Shown piece by piece: positions 16,014 to 25,650 of a DNA stretch of 64,000 bases (the stretch's first letter is position 1; each line of letters starts with the position of its first letter). The position numbers were made by a program, and so were the translations under genes. Source of the DNA: Sulfuritalea sp. (lineage in GTDB: Bacteria > Pseudomonadota > Gammaproteobacteria > Burkholderiales > Rhodocyclaceae); NCBI GenBank assembly GCA_030247575.1, contig JAOTRV010000002.1:185973-249972 (forward strand), given 5' to 3'. Below the pieces are notes generated by a model. The model saw only the letters and a program-made list of their open reading frames with translations. It did not search any database and had not been told where the DNA came from.

Positions 16014-17720
16014 TCAGAAACCGAAGGCGAGGCCGAAATGGCCGCGGATATCGCCGTCGAGCGCAGTATTGGGAGCCCCATTTGCCCACACGCCGTCCAT
16101 GACTCGCGCAATATCGAAGCGAGCGCTGACATCCTTCTTGAGGTTGTAGCGCAAGCCGACACCAATCGAGGCGATATTGACCTTCTGGTTGACCGACGGG
16201 TTGAGGTTGTCACCCCGCGCCGTATCGAGGAACACCAGCCATTTCAGATTTCCCGGCATGCCCACGCGGGCAGCGATATCCGGCGAATAGGCTTCGACAT
16301 TGGCGAAATAGCCGCGATCGGCGGCCACCGCGCGTTCGAGGAAGCCGCGCACCGCATTCGACCCCGCCAGACCAATTCTCTCACCGGCGGGCAGGGGATT
16401 GTCCGTATGCTGGCCGCTCGCTGCGATGCGCAACAGCCATTCGCCGGCCACCGCCGCGGTATAGCTGCCACCGAAGCGCAGCGCGGAGAACTGGTCCTTG
16501 GTCTGGTAACCGGACGCGGCGGAGTAACGGTCGTTGCCGCCGGGTGCGGTAGCGGCGGGGGCACCGGCGTAGTCGAATCGACTTCCCATCGGGAACATGT
16601 TCTGCGTCACGCCGACATTGAAATCTATGGCTTCACCCGGCCTTTGCCACTGGCCGCTGTAGGTGGCCGACACAGGTCGCAGGGTATAGGGCGTGCAACC
16701 CGCCGCGCCGAATGCCGTAGGGTTGCCCGCGAAGGTACAGCGGCTGTTCACGTATTTGTAGTCGAAGCCCAGTACCAGCTTGGAGGTGTATTCGCCGACG
16801 CGGCCGAGCATGTGGTTGTAGCGCAGGCCGAACACCTCACCCTTGCCGTTGATCGCGAGCCCCGCGCCGAGGTTCGGCGAATTGGCCGGCGAATCGCTGC
16901 TCGAGTTGCCGTAGATGAAGTCGACGCTGTCGCCGATCGAATATAGCGGCAGGCGGTAGCCGATGCTGAAGATATCGACCTTGACGCCGCGGCCGTCCTG
17001 CATCGGATTCACCCGGTTGCCGAGCATCTTCATGCCGCCCGGCGGATCGACTGCGGTCATGTAGGCCAGTGTCAGCACCTGATCGCTGTTGCCCACATTC
17101 GCGTTCTGGTAGGAAATGCCCAAACGGTGCTTGCCGGTGCCCTTGGTGCCGGTGTTGTCCAGCGTGAGGTAAATGCGGGCGGGCTCTTCTTCCTTGACCT
17201 CGACCTTGGCGTCGACCTTGCCTTCCTCTTCACTGACGCCCAACGTCACTTCGACTTGCTTGGCCGGACTTTCATTGCTGAGCTGGATGTTTTCGGACAG
17301 CTTGCGCATGTTGGGTGCCTTGCCTTCCGTCAGGTCAGGCAGGCTGCGACGGACATTCTCGTCGTTGAAATGCTTGTTGCCGGTGATGTTGACCTTGCCG
17401 ATCACGCCTTCGGTGACTTGCAGCCGCACCACGCCGGAAGTGAGTTCCTGCTCGGGAACATAGACCTGGACGGTGCCGTAGCCGAGCCGGCGGAACTCTC
17501 CTTCGAGGGCCTCCAGGGCCTTTTGCACGTCGCCGTAATTCCTGCGGCTGCCGACAAAAGGCGCCACCAGTTGCTGAGCCCGTTCAGCCGGGAGAATCGT
17601 ATTGCCTTCGATCTGGAAACGCACGACGTCGAAACTCGCATCCTGCGCTATCGCGTGATTCAGCGATCCAGCCGCCAGAATCGCGGCGGCAGCCAAAAAC
17701 TTGGCTATCGCTTTAGTCAT
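16014..17720 (-). CDS. ShlB/FhaC/HecB-family two-partner secretion pore (TpsB)
   Basis: A 568-residue outer-membrane transporter for TpsA. The signal peptide ends at ...NHAIAQ (about residue 26). A POTRA region follows (FQIEGNTILP, LGYGTVQVYVPEQ, then KVNITGNKHF), and then the 16-strand barrel with the QHTDNPLPAGERIGLAGSN-type segment split across strands. The protein ends in a terminal Phe, as expected for Bam-assembled barrels. The ATG at 17720 has GGAGGT six bases upstream; the frame is open earlier but without a signal peptide. It lies just upstream of tpsA on the same strand and is surely its partner. Confidence 0.93.
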   Translation of the reverse strand: MTKAIAKFLAAAAILAAGSLNHAIAQDASFDVVRFQIEGNTILPAERAQQLVAPFVGSRRNYGDVQKALEALEGEFRRLGYGTVQVYVPEQELTSGVVRLQVTEGVIGKVNITGNKHFNDENVRRSLPDLTEGKAPNMRKLSENIQLSNESPAKQVEVTLGVSEEEGKVDAKVEVKEEEPARIYLTLDNTGTKGTGKHRLGISYQNANVGNSDQVLTLAYMTAVDPPGGMKMLGNRVNPMQDGRGVKVDIFSIGYRLPLYSIGDSVDFIYGNSSSDSPANSPNLGAGLAINGKGEVFGLRYNHMLGRVGEYTSKLVLGFDYKYVNSRCTFAGNPTAFGAAGCTPYTLRPVSATYSGQWQRPGEAIDFNVGVTQNMFPMGSRFDYAGAPAATAPGGNDRYSAASGYQTKDQFSALRFGGSYTAAVAGEWLLRIAASGQHTDNPLPAGERIGLAGSNAVRGFLERAVAADRGYFANVEAYSPDIAARVGMPGNLKWLVFLDTARGDNLNPSVNQKVNIASIGVGLRYNLKKDVSARFDIARVMDGVWANGAPNTALDGDIRGHFGLAFGF

Positions 17721-17928
17721 AACCAGACCTCCAAGACAATCATTGGCAAATAACGCATATAGCTTAGATTCTTTCCGTGTGCTAGACAAAAGCTAACAGA
17801 GTTCGGCTTCAACAGCAACGTGGATGCCGTGCAGCCCCGCTTGGCACAAGGGAAAGCGTTGTGCGACGACCATTTCCTGCAGCCGGCGAGTCCTCGGACA
17901 AGCCGGGGGCGCACAGCGAACTATGCCG
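17721..17928 (-). promoter_or_regulatory. Spacer with likely tpsB promoter
   Basis: 208 bp separate tpsB from the stop of the coiled-coil gene. Read on the minus strand it contains TTGTCT, 17 nt, then TAAGCT, and a nearby TATATG, well placed to drive tpsB. The match to sigma-70 boxes is moderate. No gene is visible. Confidence 0.3.
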
Positions 17929-20709
17929 TCACCTTGCCGCCGATCGGTCGCGCGGCTTGACGGGAGACTGCTGCGCGGGAAGATTTTTCAGATTGTGGTC
18001 AAGACGCAGGCGCAACGTGCCCTGCTCTACTGCCGGCTGGCGCAAGGACGCGACAGGAGTCCTGCCCAGCCAGAACCCGGCGCCTGCTCCGACCAGCAGG
18101 GCCACAGCCGTGCCGGCAAGCAGACGGCGCCAGTTACGCGACGGACCGCCACTCGAAGGTGTCATGCCGTCTTCCGGCGCGAGCGGCGACTCGGACGACC
18201 GGACCGTCAGCTCCGCAGCGCGCCCTTCTGCCTCGGCGCGTTCTGCGCCCAACCGTGCCAATTCCTCTTGTTTTCTGATCCGCGCGGTGGCGGCCTTGGC
18301 CAGTTCGGCGGCGGCGCGCTCGTTGCGCCGCGCCGCCTTCAACGCACGCTGCTCGGCCTCGATTCGGATGCGCAGCGCGGCTTCGTCCTGGCGTTCGGCT
18401 TCTGCCTGCCGGGCGGCCGCCTCGGCCTCGGCAACCAGCCGCTCGGTCTGTGCCGCGTCGGCCTGTTGCTCGGCGGCGTGGCGCGCAGCGGCGGCGCGCC
18501 CGGCTTCGGCCTCCTGCTCGGCGCGGCGGCGGGCTTCGCGCGTCGCTTTCTCTTCGGTCGCCGCACGCGCCAAGGCCGCCGCCTCGGCAAGCTGTTCGGC
18601 CCGCAACTGCTCGGCTGCCTGATCCGCAGCCCGACGTTCGGCTTCCGCCCGTTCCGCGGCCAGCCGCGCCAATTCCTCTTCCTCCATGATTCGGGCCGCG
18701 GTGGTGCTCGCCAGTTCGGCGGTGGCGCGATGGTGGTTCTCGGCTTCCGTCAAAGCGCGCCGCTCCGCCTCGATTTTCCGCTGCAGCTCGGCGATGGCCC
18801 GTCGCTCGGCAGACTCGCTGCGCTGGGCTTCCGCCACGGCGTCCTGTTCTGCTTCGATTTGCGCGCGCAGCGCGGCATCGGCGCGACGCTCGGCTTGCGC
18901 CTGTTGTTCCGCGGCGGCTTCCGCTTCGGCCAGTGCACGTGCCGACTGCGCCGCAGAGGCCTGCTGCTCGGCGGCACGGCGTGCCGCCGCGGCACGTTCG
19001 GCTTCGGCTTCCTGTTCGGTGCGGCGTCGCGCGTCGGCAGCCGCCTCGGTTTCAGCGGCCGCGCGCGACAAGGCCGCGGCTTCGGCGAGCTGCTCGGCGT
19101 GCAACTGCCCGGCGGCCTGATCGGCAGCCCGGCGTTCGGCTGCGGAACGCTCGGCGGCCAGCCGGGCCAATTCCTCTTCCTTCGCGATCCGCGCTGCGGC
19201 GGCACTCGCGAGCTCAATGGCGGCCTGTTCATTGCGCCGTGCTTCCTCCAGCGCGCGCTGCTCTGCCTCGATTCGAATGCGCAGCGCAGCTTCCGCCAGA
19301 CGTTCCGTTTCGGCCTGCTGGGCGGCAAGCTCCGCCTCGACGGCCAGTCGGTTGACCTCCGCCATGCGGGCCTCCTGCTCGGCGGCGAGGTGTGCGGCGG
19401 CGGCGCGGCCGGCTTCGGCTTCCAGCTCGGCACGGCGCAACGCCTCCTGCGTTGCCTGCTCTTCGGTCGCCACGCGCGACAAGGCTGCTGCTTCGGCAAG
19501 CTGCTCGACTCGCATCTGCTCGACGACCCGATCGGCCGCGCATCGCTCGGCTTCGGCACGCTCGGCCGCCAGCTTGGCCAACTCCTCTTCTTTTCTGGTC
19601 CGGACCATGGCGGCGCTGGCCAGTTCGGCGGCGGCCCGCTCTTTGCGCTGAGCTTCCGCCAACGCGCGCTGCTCCGCGGCGAGACGCGCGGCGGCGGCGC
19701 GGCCCGCCTGGACTTCCTGTTCAGTGCGGCGCCGGGATTCCTGCGTTGCCTGCTCGTCTGCCGCTGCATGCGACAGGACTGCGGCTTCGGCGAGTTGCTC
19801 GATCCGCAGCTGTTCGGCGGCCTCGACGGCAGCGCGATGCTCGGCTTCGGCACGCTCTAAGGCCAGCCGCGCCAGTTCCTCTTCCTGCGCAAGCCTGACG
19901 GCGGCGGCACTCGCCAGTTCCACGGCGACACGCTCATTGCGCCGAGCCTCCTCCAGCACGCCCCGCTCGGTCTCGATTCGCGCGCCGAGGGCGGCTTCCG
20001 CCAGGCGCTCTGCTTCCGCCTGTTGCTCGGCGGCCTCTGCCTCGACGGCCGCGCGTCCGGCCTGCACCACAGCGGCCTGCTGCTCCGCGGCGAGGCGCGC
20101 GGCGGCGGCGCGGCCCGCTTCGGCTTCCTGTTCGATGCGACGGCGGGCCTCCTGCGTTGCCTTCTCCTCTGTCGCCGCATGCGACAAGGCCGCCGCTTCG
20201 GCGAGTCGCTCGACCCGCAACTGTTCGGTGGCCTGATCGGCGGCGCGGCGCTCCGCATCGGTACGCTCTGCGGCCACCCGAGCCAGTTCCTCTTCCTGCG
20301 CGACGCGGGCGGCGGCGGCACTCGCAAGTTCGGCGGCGGCGCGCTCATTGCGCCGGGCTTCGTCCAGCGCGCGCCGTTCGGCCTCGATGCGGATGCCCAG
20401 CGCGGCCTCGGCCATGCGTTCGACCTGGGCCTGTCGCGTGGCGGCGGCCTCCGCCGCCGTCTCTTCGGCAACGCGGTTGAGCGCCTGTTTTGCGGCCAGT
20501 TCGTCTGCCTGCTGGCGCCGCTGCGCGGCAGCGGTCTGCTCGACGGCCTGGGCCTGGCGCGACTCGGCTGCGGCTCGGACAGGTGCGTCCGCCGCACCGC
20601 GAGCCGGGGACTGGCCCGCCACGGTCCGCTTGGCGTCCGCGACCTTGCCCGCGGCGCGTTCGCGGCGCAGCCGTTCGGCTTCCATCAAGCCAGTCAAGAG
20701 TTTGCTCAA
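17929..20709 (-). CDS. Large Ala/Glu/Arg-rich repetitive coiled-coil protein with C-terminal membrane anchor
   Basis: A 926-residue protein of no named family. Residues about 95-840 consist of six related units of roughly 110-165 residues, each opening with a form of AEAALRIRIEAEQRALEEAR and continuing through EEELARLAAERAEAERRAAD and QLRAEQLAEAAAL. These are long amphipathic helices expected to form a coiled-coil rod. Near the C-terminus one membrane helix (LLAGTAVALLVGAGAGFWLG) is followed by a short basic tail, so the rod should be cytoplasmic and anchored at the inner membrane. The start is TTG with GGGAG seven bases upstream. A 678-codon frame on the other strand is an artefact of this composition. 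Function unknown; TolA-like in looks only. Confidence 0.75.
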   Translation of the reverse strand: MSKLLTGLMEAERLRRERAAGKVADAKRTVAGQSPARGAADAPVRAAAESRQAQAVEQTAAAQRRQQADELAAKQALNRVAEETAAEAAATRQAQVERMAEAALGIRIEAERRALDEARRNERAAAELASAAAARVAQEEELARVAAERTDAERRAADQATEQLRVERLAEAAALSHAATEEKATQEARRRIEQEAEAGRAAAARLAAEQQAAVVQAGRAAVEAEAAEQQAEAERLAEAALGARIETERGVLEEARRNERVAVELASAAAVRLAQEEELARLALERAEAEHRAAVEAAEQLRIEQLAEAAVLSHAAADEQATQESRRRTEQEVQAGRAAAARLAAEQRALAEAQRKERAAAELASAAMVRTRKEEELAKLAAERAEAERCAADRVVEQMRVEQLAEAAALSRVATEEQATQEALRRAELEAEAGRAAAAHLAAEQEARMAEVNRLAVEAELAAQQAETERLAEAALRIRIEAEQRALEEARRNEQAAIELASAAAARIAKEEELARLAAERSAAERRAADQAAGQLHAEQLAEAAALSRAAAETEAAADARRRTEQEAEAERAAAARRAAEQQASAAQSARALAEAEAAAEQQAQAERRADAALRAQIEAEQDAVAEAQRSESAERRAIAELQRKIEAERRALTEAENHHRATAELASTTAARIMEEEELARLAAERAEAERRAADQAAEQLRAEQLAEAAALARAATEEKATREARRRAEQEAEAGRAAAARHAAEQQADAAQTERLVAEAEAAARQAEAERQDEAALRIRIEAEQRALKAARRNERAAAELAKAATARIRKQEELARLGAERAEAEGRAAELTVRSSESPLAPEDGMTPSSGGPSRNWRRLLAGTAVALLVGAGAGFWLGRTPVASLRQPAVEQGTLRLRLDHNLKNLPAQQSPVKPRDRSAAR

Positions 20710-20829
20710 ACCTGTACTCCCAGTTCCGGACGCGAAGCCGGCGCTGTGCGCCGCTGCAACTTCGTTTCAGAGCCTCCGGGTGGGACAGGCTACCCCAGAG
20801 CCAGCACGCGCCGAAGGTAGAATAGGCCG

Positions 20830-21210
20830 ATGGAAACCGGTCAAACCCGCAGCCAGATCCTGCTCGTTCTCACCCATCTGCCCGACGAGGCCAGTGCACA
20901 AGCGCTGGCAACGGCGCTGGTGACCGAACACCTGGCGGCCTGCGTGAATGTCCTGGCGCCGTGCCGCTCGGTGTATCGCTGGCAGGGCAAGGTCGAAAGC
21001 GCGACGGAAGTCCCGCTCCTGATCAAATCCACGACGGCGCGCTACGCGGCCCTCGAGGCGGCAATCCGCGCCCGCCACCCTTATGAACTTCCCGAGATCG
21101 TCGCGGTCCCAATCGCGCACGGCCTGCCGGAGTATCTGACGTGGCTGATTGCCGAAACTGGCGCCGAAACCCTCCCCGAAACCGCTGACGGAAAGTCCGC
21201 TTCATGCTGA
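20830..21210 (+). CDS. cutA: Divalent-cation tolerance protein CutA
   Basis: A 126-residue CutA1 homologue, a small trimeric ferredoxin-like protein linked to copper and heavy-metal tolerance. Family marks are LAACVNVL, the RSVYRWQGKVE segment and HPYELPEI. The start codon lies only seven bases after a TAGAAT that could be a -10 box, so the leader may be very short. Its 3' end overlaps dsbD by seven bases (ATGCTGA), the usual cutA-dsbD pairing. Confidence 0.93.
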   Translation: METGQTRSQILLVLTHLPDEASAQALATALVTEHLAACVNVLAPCRSVYRWQGKVESATEVPLLIKSTTARYAALEAAIRARHPYELPEIVAVPIAHGLPEYLTWLIAETGAETLPETADGKSASC

Positions 21211-22997
21211 TCCGCTTGTTGTTCCTGCTGCTGTTCGCAGCGACGGGCCTGGCCCGCGCCGAAGAACCCCTGCCTCCCGAGCAGGCCTTCCGCTTCTCGG
21301 CGCGCGCGATCGATGCCAGGACCATCGAGGCGCGCTGGCAGATCGTCGACCAGTACTACATGTACCGCGACAAGTTCAAGTTCGTGCTGGAAGGCGGCAC
21401 GCTCGGAACACCGAAGTTGCCGCCCGGCAAGATCAAGGAAGACGAGATCTTCGGCAAGGTCGAGACCTACCGCAAGGAAGTGAAGATCCAGATTCCGGTC
21501 GAGGGCGCCGGCACGGTGACCTTGAAGGCCGTCTCGCAGGGCTGCTGGGATGGCGGCATCTGCTACCCGCCGATCAACCAGGAGGCGCAGATCGAATTGG
21601 CCGCAGCTGCGGGCGCAGCCGGTTCGGCGGCGGCGCCGGCGACAGCCGTCGCCGTGTCGCCGGCGTCTACTCCCGGAGTGCCGGCTTCGGCGCCGCCCGC
21701 CGACGAGAGCTCGCGCATCGCCGGGCTGTTCAAGGGCGACAATCTGGCCTTGGTGCTGGTCAGCTTTTTCGGCTTCGGCCTGCTGCTCTCGCTGACCCCT
21801 TGCGTGTTCCCGATGATCCCGATCCTGTCCGGCATCATCGTCAATCACGGACATGCGGTGAGCCATCTGCGCGCCTTCGTCCTGTCGCTAGCCTATGTTT
21901 TGGGCATGGCCGTCACCTACGCCATCGTCGGTGTCGCCGCGGGATTGTCGGGCACGCTGCTCTCCGCCGCATTGCAGAATGTCTGGGTGCTGGGCAGCTT
22001 CGCGCTGGTATTTGTCGTGCTCTCGCTGTCGATGTTCGGCTTCTATGAATTGCAGATGCCGGCGGCGCTGCAAAGCCGGGTGTCCGACACGGCCAACCGC
22101 CAGGGCGGTTCGCTGCCGGCCATTGCGCTGATGGGCGCACTCTCGGCCCTGATCGTCGGCCCCTGTGTCGCCGCACCGCTGGCCGGCGCGTTGCTTTACA
22201 TCGCGCAGACCGGCAACGCGGTATTGGGCGGCACCGCGCTGTTCGTCATGGCGCTCGGCATGGGCGTCCCGCTGCTGCTGGTCGGCGCCTTCTCCCGTTC
22301 CCTGCTGCCGAAGTCCGGGCCATGGATGGAAGGCGTCAAGAAGTTCTTCGGCGTCGTCATGCTGGCGACCGCCCTGTGGCTGGTGTCTCCCGTGATTCCG
22401 ATGTGGCTGCAGATGCTCGGCTGGGCGCTGCTGATGGTCGTCCCGGCGATCTACCTGCATGCCCTCGACCCCCTGCCGCCGCACGCGCACGGCTGGCACC
22501 GCATGGGCAAGGGCCTCGGCGTCGTGCTGCTGGTCGGCGGCGCGGCAATGATCATCGGCATCCTGGGCGGCGCCAGGGATCCGCTGCAGCCGCTCGGCTT
22601 CCTGCGCGGCGCCACAGCCGCCGTATCGCCAGCGCCGTCTTTCGAGCGAGTCGCCACGATCGAGCGGCTCGACGCCCGGCTCGCCGAGGCAAAAACCGCA
22701 GGCAAACCCGTGATGCTGGATTTCTACGCCGACTGGTGCGTGAGCTGCAAGGAGATGGAGCGCTTCACCTTCGCCGATCCGCAAGTCGCCGCACGCATGA
22801 AGCAGATCGTGCTGCTGAAAGCCGACGTGACCGCCAACACCGCTGCCGATGCGGCGCTGCTCAAGCGCTTCGGCCTCTTCGGCCCGCCGGGCATCATCTT
22901 CTGGGATGCCGGCGGCCGCGAAATGCTCGACCTGCGCGTCGTCGGCTTCGAGCCCGCGGACAAATTTCTGCCTACCCTCGAGCGCGTCCTGCGCTAA
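21204..22997 (+). CDS. dsbD: Thiol:disulfide interchange protein DsbD
   Basis: Carries electrons from cytoplasmic thioredoxin across the inner membrane to periplasmic DsbC, CcmG and related proteins. All three redox pairs are present: Cys114/Cys120 in the periplasmic N-domain (GCWDGGICYPP), Cys200 and Cys321 in the membrane domain (LTPCVFPM, GPCVAAP), and Cys512/Cys515 in the C-terminal thioredoxin domain (DWCVSC). It is 597 residues with an N-terminal signal peptide, full length for the family. An Ala/Pro-rich linker after the N-domain contains one copy of a recurrent 12-bp motif (21660-21671). Confidence 0.95.
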   Translation: MLIRLLFLLLFAATGLARAEEPLPPEQAFRFSARAIDARTIEARWQIVDQYYMYRDKFKFVLEGGTLGTPKLPPGKIKEDEIFGKVETYRKEVKIQIPVEGAGTVTLKAVSQGCWDGGICYPPINQEAQIELAAAAGAAGSAAAPATAVAVSPASTPGVPASAPPADESSRIAGLFKGDNLALVLVSFFGFGLLLSLTPCVFPMIPILSGIIVNHGHAVSHLRAFVLSLAYVLGMAVTYAIVGVAAGLSGTLLSAALQNVWVLGSFALVFVVLSLSMFGFYELQMPAALQSRVSDTANRQGGSLPAIALMGALSALIVGPCVAAPLAGALLYIAQTGNAVLGGTALFVMALGMGVPLLLVGAFSRSLLPKSGPWMEGVKKFFGVVMLATALWLVSPVIPMWLQMLGWALLMVVPAIYLHALDPLPPHAHGWHRMGKGLGVVLLVGGAAMIIGILGGARDPLQPLGFLRGATAAVSPAPSFERVATIERLDARLAEAKTAGKPVMLDFYADWCVSCKEMERFTFADPQVAARMKQIVLLKADVTANTAADAALLKRFGLFGPPGIIFWDAGGREMLDLRVVGFEPADKFLPTLERVLR

Positions 22998-23012
22998 TTT
23001 TCAGGAGTTCCC

Positions 23013-23618
23013 ATGTTCACGGGCATCATCACCGCCGTAGGAAAAATCAGTCGCGTTCAGCCGCTGGAAAAGGGCGTCCGCCTCACCGTCGAGGCGCCGG
23101 GCCTCAGGCTCGCCGACGTCGCGCTGGGCGATTCGATCGCCCACGGCGGCGTCTGCCTGACCGTCATCGCGAAGAAGCGGGGCAGCTATCAGGTCGATGT
23201 CTCGCGCGAGACGCTGGACTGCACGGTCGGCCTCGACGCACAGGGCGGTGAAGTCAATCTGGAAAAAGCCATGCGCCTGTCCGACTTCATCGGCGGCCAC
23301 CTGGTGTCGGGACATGTCGACGGCGTCGGCGAAGTCGAGAAGTTCGAGCCGGTCGGCGAATCGCATGAACTGGTGATCAAGGCGCCGAAGAATCTGGCGA
23401 AATACATTGCGCGCAAGGGCTCGATAACCGTGGATGGCGTCTCGCTGACCACCAATCGCGTGGGTGGCAAAGGCGGCCGCCGCTTCTCCATCAACCTGAT
23501 CCCGCACACCGTCGAGGTGACGACCCTGAAGCACCTGCACCCGGGCGCCAAGGTGAATCTGGAGATCGACCTCATCGCGCGCTACGTCGAACGGATGCTG
23601 ACGGCCGGCAAAGCGTAA
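23013..23618 (+). CDS. ribE: Riboflavin synthase alpha chain
   Basis: Converts two 6,7-dimethyl-8-ribityllumazines into riboflavin and the pyrimidine precursor. It is 201 residues with the typical MFTGII start and two lumazine-binding half-repeats (ALGDSIAHGGVCLTV in the first, KGSITVDGVSLT in the second). It has a clear ribosome site (CAGGAG) and starts 15 nt after dsbD. It begins the riboflavin cluster that continues through ribBX and ribH. Confidence 0.95.
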   Translation: MFTGIITAVGKISRVQPLEKGVRLTVEAPGLRLADVALGDSIAHGGVCLTVIAKKRGSYQVDVSRETLDCTVGLDAQGGEVNLEKAMRLSDFIGGHLVSGHVDGVGEVEKFEPVGESHELVIKAPKNLAKYIARKGSITVDGVSLTTNRVGGKGGRRFSINLIPHTVEVTTLKHLHPGAKVNLEIDLIARYVERMLTAGKA

Positions 23619-23651
23619 AATGCGCGCCTTTCCAGGTTTGGTAGAGCAGCC

Positions 23652-24758
23652 ATGAGCATCAGCCCCGTTCTCGATATCGTCGCCGACATGCGTGCCGGCC
23701 GCATGGTCATTCTGGTCGACGAGGAGGACCGTGAAAACGAAGGCGACCTGGTCCTCGCCGCCGAGCATGTCACACCCGAAGCCATCAACTTCATGGCCAA
23801 GCATGGCCGCGGCCTGATCTGTCTGACGCTGACCGAAGCCCGCTGCCGCCAGCTCGACCTGCCTCTGATGGTGCGCGACAACAAGGCGCAGCACGGCACG
23901 GCGTTCACCATGTCGATCGAGGCCGCCGACGGCGTCACCACCGGCATCTCCGCCCACGACCGTTCGCGCACGGTGCAGGTCGCCGTGGCGAAGAACGCCA
24001 AGCCTTCCGACATCGTGCAGCCCGGCCACATTTTCCCGCTGATGGCGCAAAACGGCGGCGTGCTGGTGCGCGCCGGCCACACCGAAGCCGGCTGCGACTT
24101 CGCCCATCTCGCCGGCTGCGAACCCGCCGCGGTGATCTGCGAGATCCTCAAGGACGACGGCACCATGGCGCGCCTGCCGGACCTGCTCGAATTCGCCGCC
24201 GAGCACAAGCTCAAGATCGGCACCATCCGCGACCTGATCCAGCATCGTTCGGAAACAGAAAAGCTGATCGAATGCGTCGCCGACAAGGACGTCGAATGTG
24301 CGCAAGGGCATTTCCGGCTGCGCGCCTTCGCCGACCGTTCGAGCGGAGACGTGCATCTGGCGCTGTCCTGCGGCGAGATCAAGGCCGGGGAGGAAACCCT
24401 GGTGCGCGTGCATGAAGCGGTCTGCGTGCTCGACTTCCTCGATCATGAAAGTCGCGGGCATACCTACAGCGTGGACTTTGCGCTGCGCAAGATTGTCGAG
24501 GAAGGGCGAGGGGTGCTGGTGATGCTGCATCGCGCGGAATCCGGCAACGCCTTGCTGGCGGCGCTCAAGAGCGAGCGTACGGAGCGCCCGGCCTACACTT
24601 GGGATCCGCGGATCTACGGCATCGGCGCGCAGATCCTGCGTGAAGTCGGCGTCGGCAAGATGCGCCTGATGTCCAGCCCGAGAAAGATGCCGAGCATGGC
24701 CGGCTTCGGTCTCGAAGTCACCGGCTATTTCACTCCGTCGGGAGAAAGAACGGCATGA
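23652..24758 (+). CDS. ribB: 3,4-dihydroxy-2-butanone-4-phosphate synthase with degenerate GTP cyclohydrolase II domain (RibBX type)
   Basis: Residues 1-200 are a complete RibB domain ([11 protein letters not shown] metal-binding acidic loop, HTEAGCDFA), which makes the four-carbon unit of the lumazine from ribulose 5-phosphate. Residues 205-368 align in shape with GTP cyclohydrolase II, but the zinc-binding cysteine cluster is missing: where RibA has HSECLTGD and a CDC motif, this protein reads [15 protein letters not shown]. The second half is therefore probably not a cyclohydrolase. This matches the RibBX variants known from proteobacteria, in which a separate RibA is needed. It is coupled to ribH by an ATGA overlap. 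Confidence 0.9.
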   Translation: MSISPVLDIVADMRAGRMVILVDEEDRENEGDLVLAAEHVTPEAINFMAKHGRGLICLTLTEARCRQLDLPLMVRDNKAQHGTAFTMSIEAADGVTTGISAHDRSRTVQVAVAKNAKPSDIVQPGHIFPLMAQNGGVLVRAGHTEAGCDFAHLAGCEPAAVICEILKDDGTMARLPDLLEFAAEHKLKIGTIRDLIQHRSETEKLIECVADKDVECAQGHFRLRAFADRSSGDVHLALSCGEIKAGEETLVRVHEAVCVLDFLDHESRGHTYSVDFALRKIVEEGRGVLVMLHRAESGNALLAALKSERTERPAYTWDPRIYGIGAQILREVGVGKMRLMSSPRKMPSMAGFGLEVTGYFTPSGERTA

Positions 24759-25213
24759 GCATGAACGAAATCGAGCCCGATCTGGCCGGGCGCGGCCTGC
24801 GCATCGGCATCGCCCAGAGCCGCTTCAACGAGGACATCGGCGAAGGCCTGCGCTCGGGTTGCCTGACCGAACTGGAACGCCTCGGCGTGGCCGGGGCCGA
24901 TATCACCTTCGCCACCGTGCCCGGCGCGCTGGAACTGCCCCTGACGCTGCAGACCATGGCGCAAAGCGGCCGCTTCGATGCGCTGGTGGCGCTCGGCGCC
25001 GTGATCCGCGGCGAGACTTATCATTTCGAGGTGGTCTCCAACGAATCTGCGCGCGGCATCACCGACGTGCAACTCAATACCGGCATCCCGATCGCCAACG
25101 CGGTCCTGACCACCGAAAACGACGACCAGGCGCTGGTGCGCATGCTGCAAAAGGGCGCCGAAGCGGCCCAGGCGGCCGTCGAAATGGCGAACTTGCTGAA
25201 AGCCGTCAAGTAA
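24755..25213 (+). CDS. ribH: 6,7-dimethyl-8-ribityllumazine synthase
   Basis: Condenses the four-carbon unit from RibB with the ribitylamino-pyrimidine to form lumazine. It is 152 residues with SRFNEDI, the substrate loop VPGALELP and the [12 protein letters not shown] segment that carries the catalytic histidine. Overlaps ribB by four bases and nusB by one base, so the set is one operon. Confidence 0.95.
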   Translation: MSMNEIEPDLAGRGLRIGIAQSRFNEDIGEGLRSGCLTELERLGVAGADITFATVPGALELPLTLQTMAQSGRFDALVALGAVIRGETYHFEVVSNESARGITDVQLNTGIPIANAVLTTENDDQALVRMLQKGAEAAQAAVEMANLLKAVK

Positions 25214-25647
25214 TGAATGGCGGCAAATCCCCGCGTCGGCGCGCCCGCGAATTCATCGTCCAAGGGCTCTATCAGTGGCAGGTCGGCGACCAGGATGAGG
25301 CGGCGATCCAGGTGCAGGCGGAAGGCGTGGCCGGCTTCGACAAGGCCGACAACGCGCTCTACAGCACCCTGCTGGCCGAGACGCGGCAAAACGTGGAAGC
25401 GCTCAAGCTTGATCTCGCGCCCTACATCGACCGCGACTGGAGCGAGGTCTCGCCCATCGAGCGCTGCATCCTTTTGCTGGGTGCCTGCGAACTCAAGCTC
25501 CACCCCGAAACGCCCTACCGCGTCATCATCAACGAGGCCATCGAACTGGCGAAGACTTTCGGCGGCACCGACGGCCACCGCTTCGTCAATGGCGTGCTGG
25601 ACAAGCTCGCGGCGACGCTGCGGGCGACGGAGACGAGAAAGCCCTGA
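25213..25647 (+). CDS. nusB: Transcription antitermination factor NusB
   Basis: A 144-residue all-helical RNA-binding protein that pairs with NusE (ribosomal protein S10) on boxA in rRNA operons. Typical segments are RRRAREFIVQGLYQWQ at the start and ELKLHPETPYRVIINEAIELAKTFG-like sequence in the second half. The ATG at 25213 shares its A with the ribH stop. ribH-nusB-thiL is a widely conserved order. Confidence 0.94.
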   Translation: MNGGKSPRRRAREFIVQGLYQWQVGDQDEAAIQVQAEGVAGFDKADNALYSTLLAETRQNVEALKLDLAPYIDRDWSEVSPIERCILLLGACELKLHPETPYRVIINEAIELAKTFGGTDGHRFVNGVLDKLAATLRATETRKP

Positions 25648-25650
25648 GAG

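Noticed and set aside
17824-19860. 678-codon open frame on the plus strand opposite the coiled-coil gene
   Set aside because: Composition artefact of repeated GCG/GAG codons; the minus-strand product has heptad-like helices, a membrane anchor and a ribosome site.
23619-23651. FMN riboswitch before ribB
   Set aside because: The gap is only 33 bp, far too short for the aptamer, and no aptamer sequence is seen upstream.
23652-24758. Calling the gene bifunctional ribBA
   Set aside because: The cyclohydrolase half has lost the zinc-binding cysteines, so only the RibB activity is supported.
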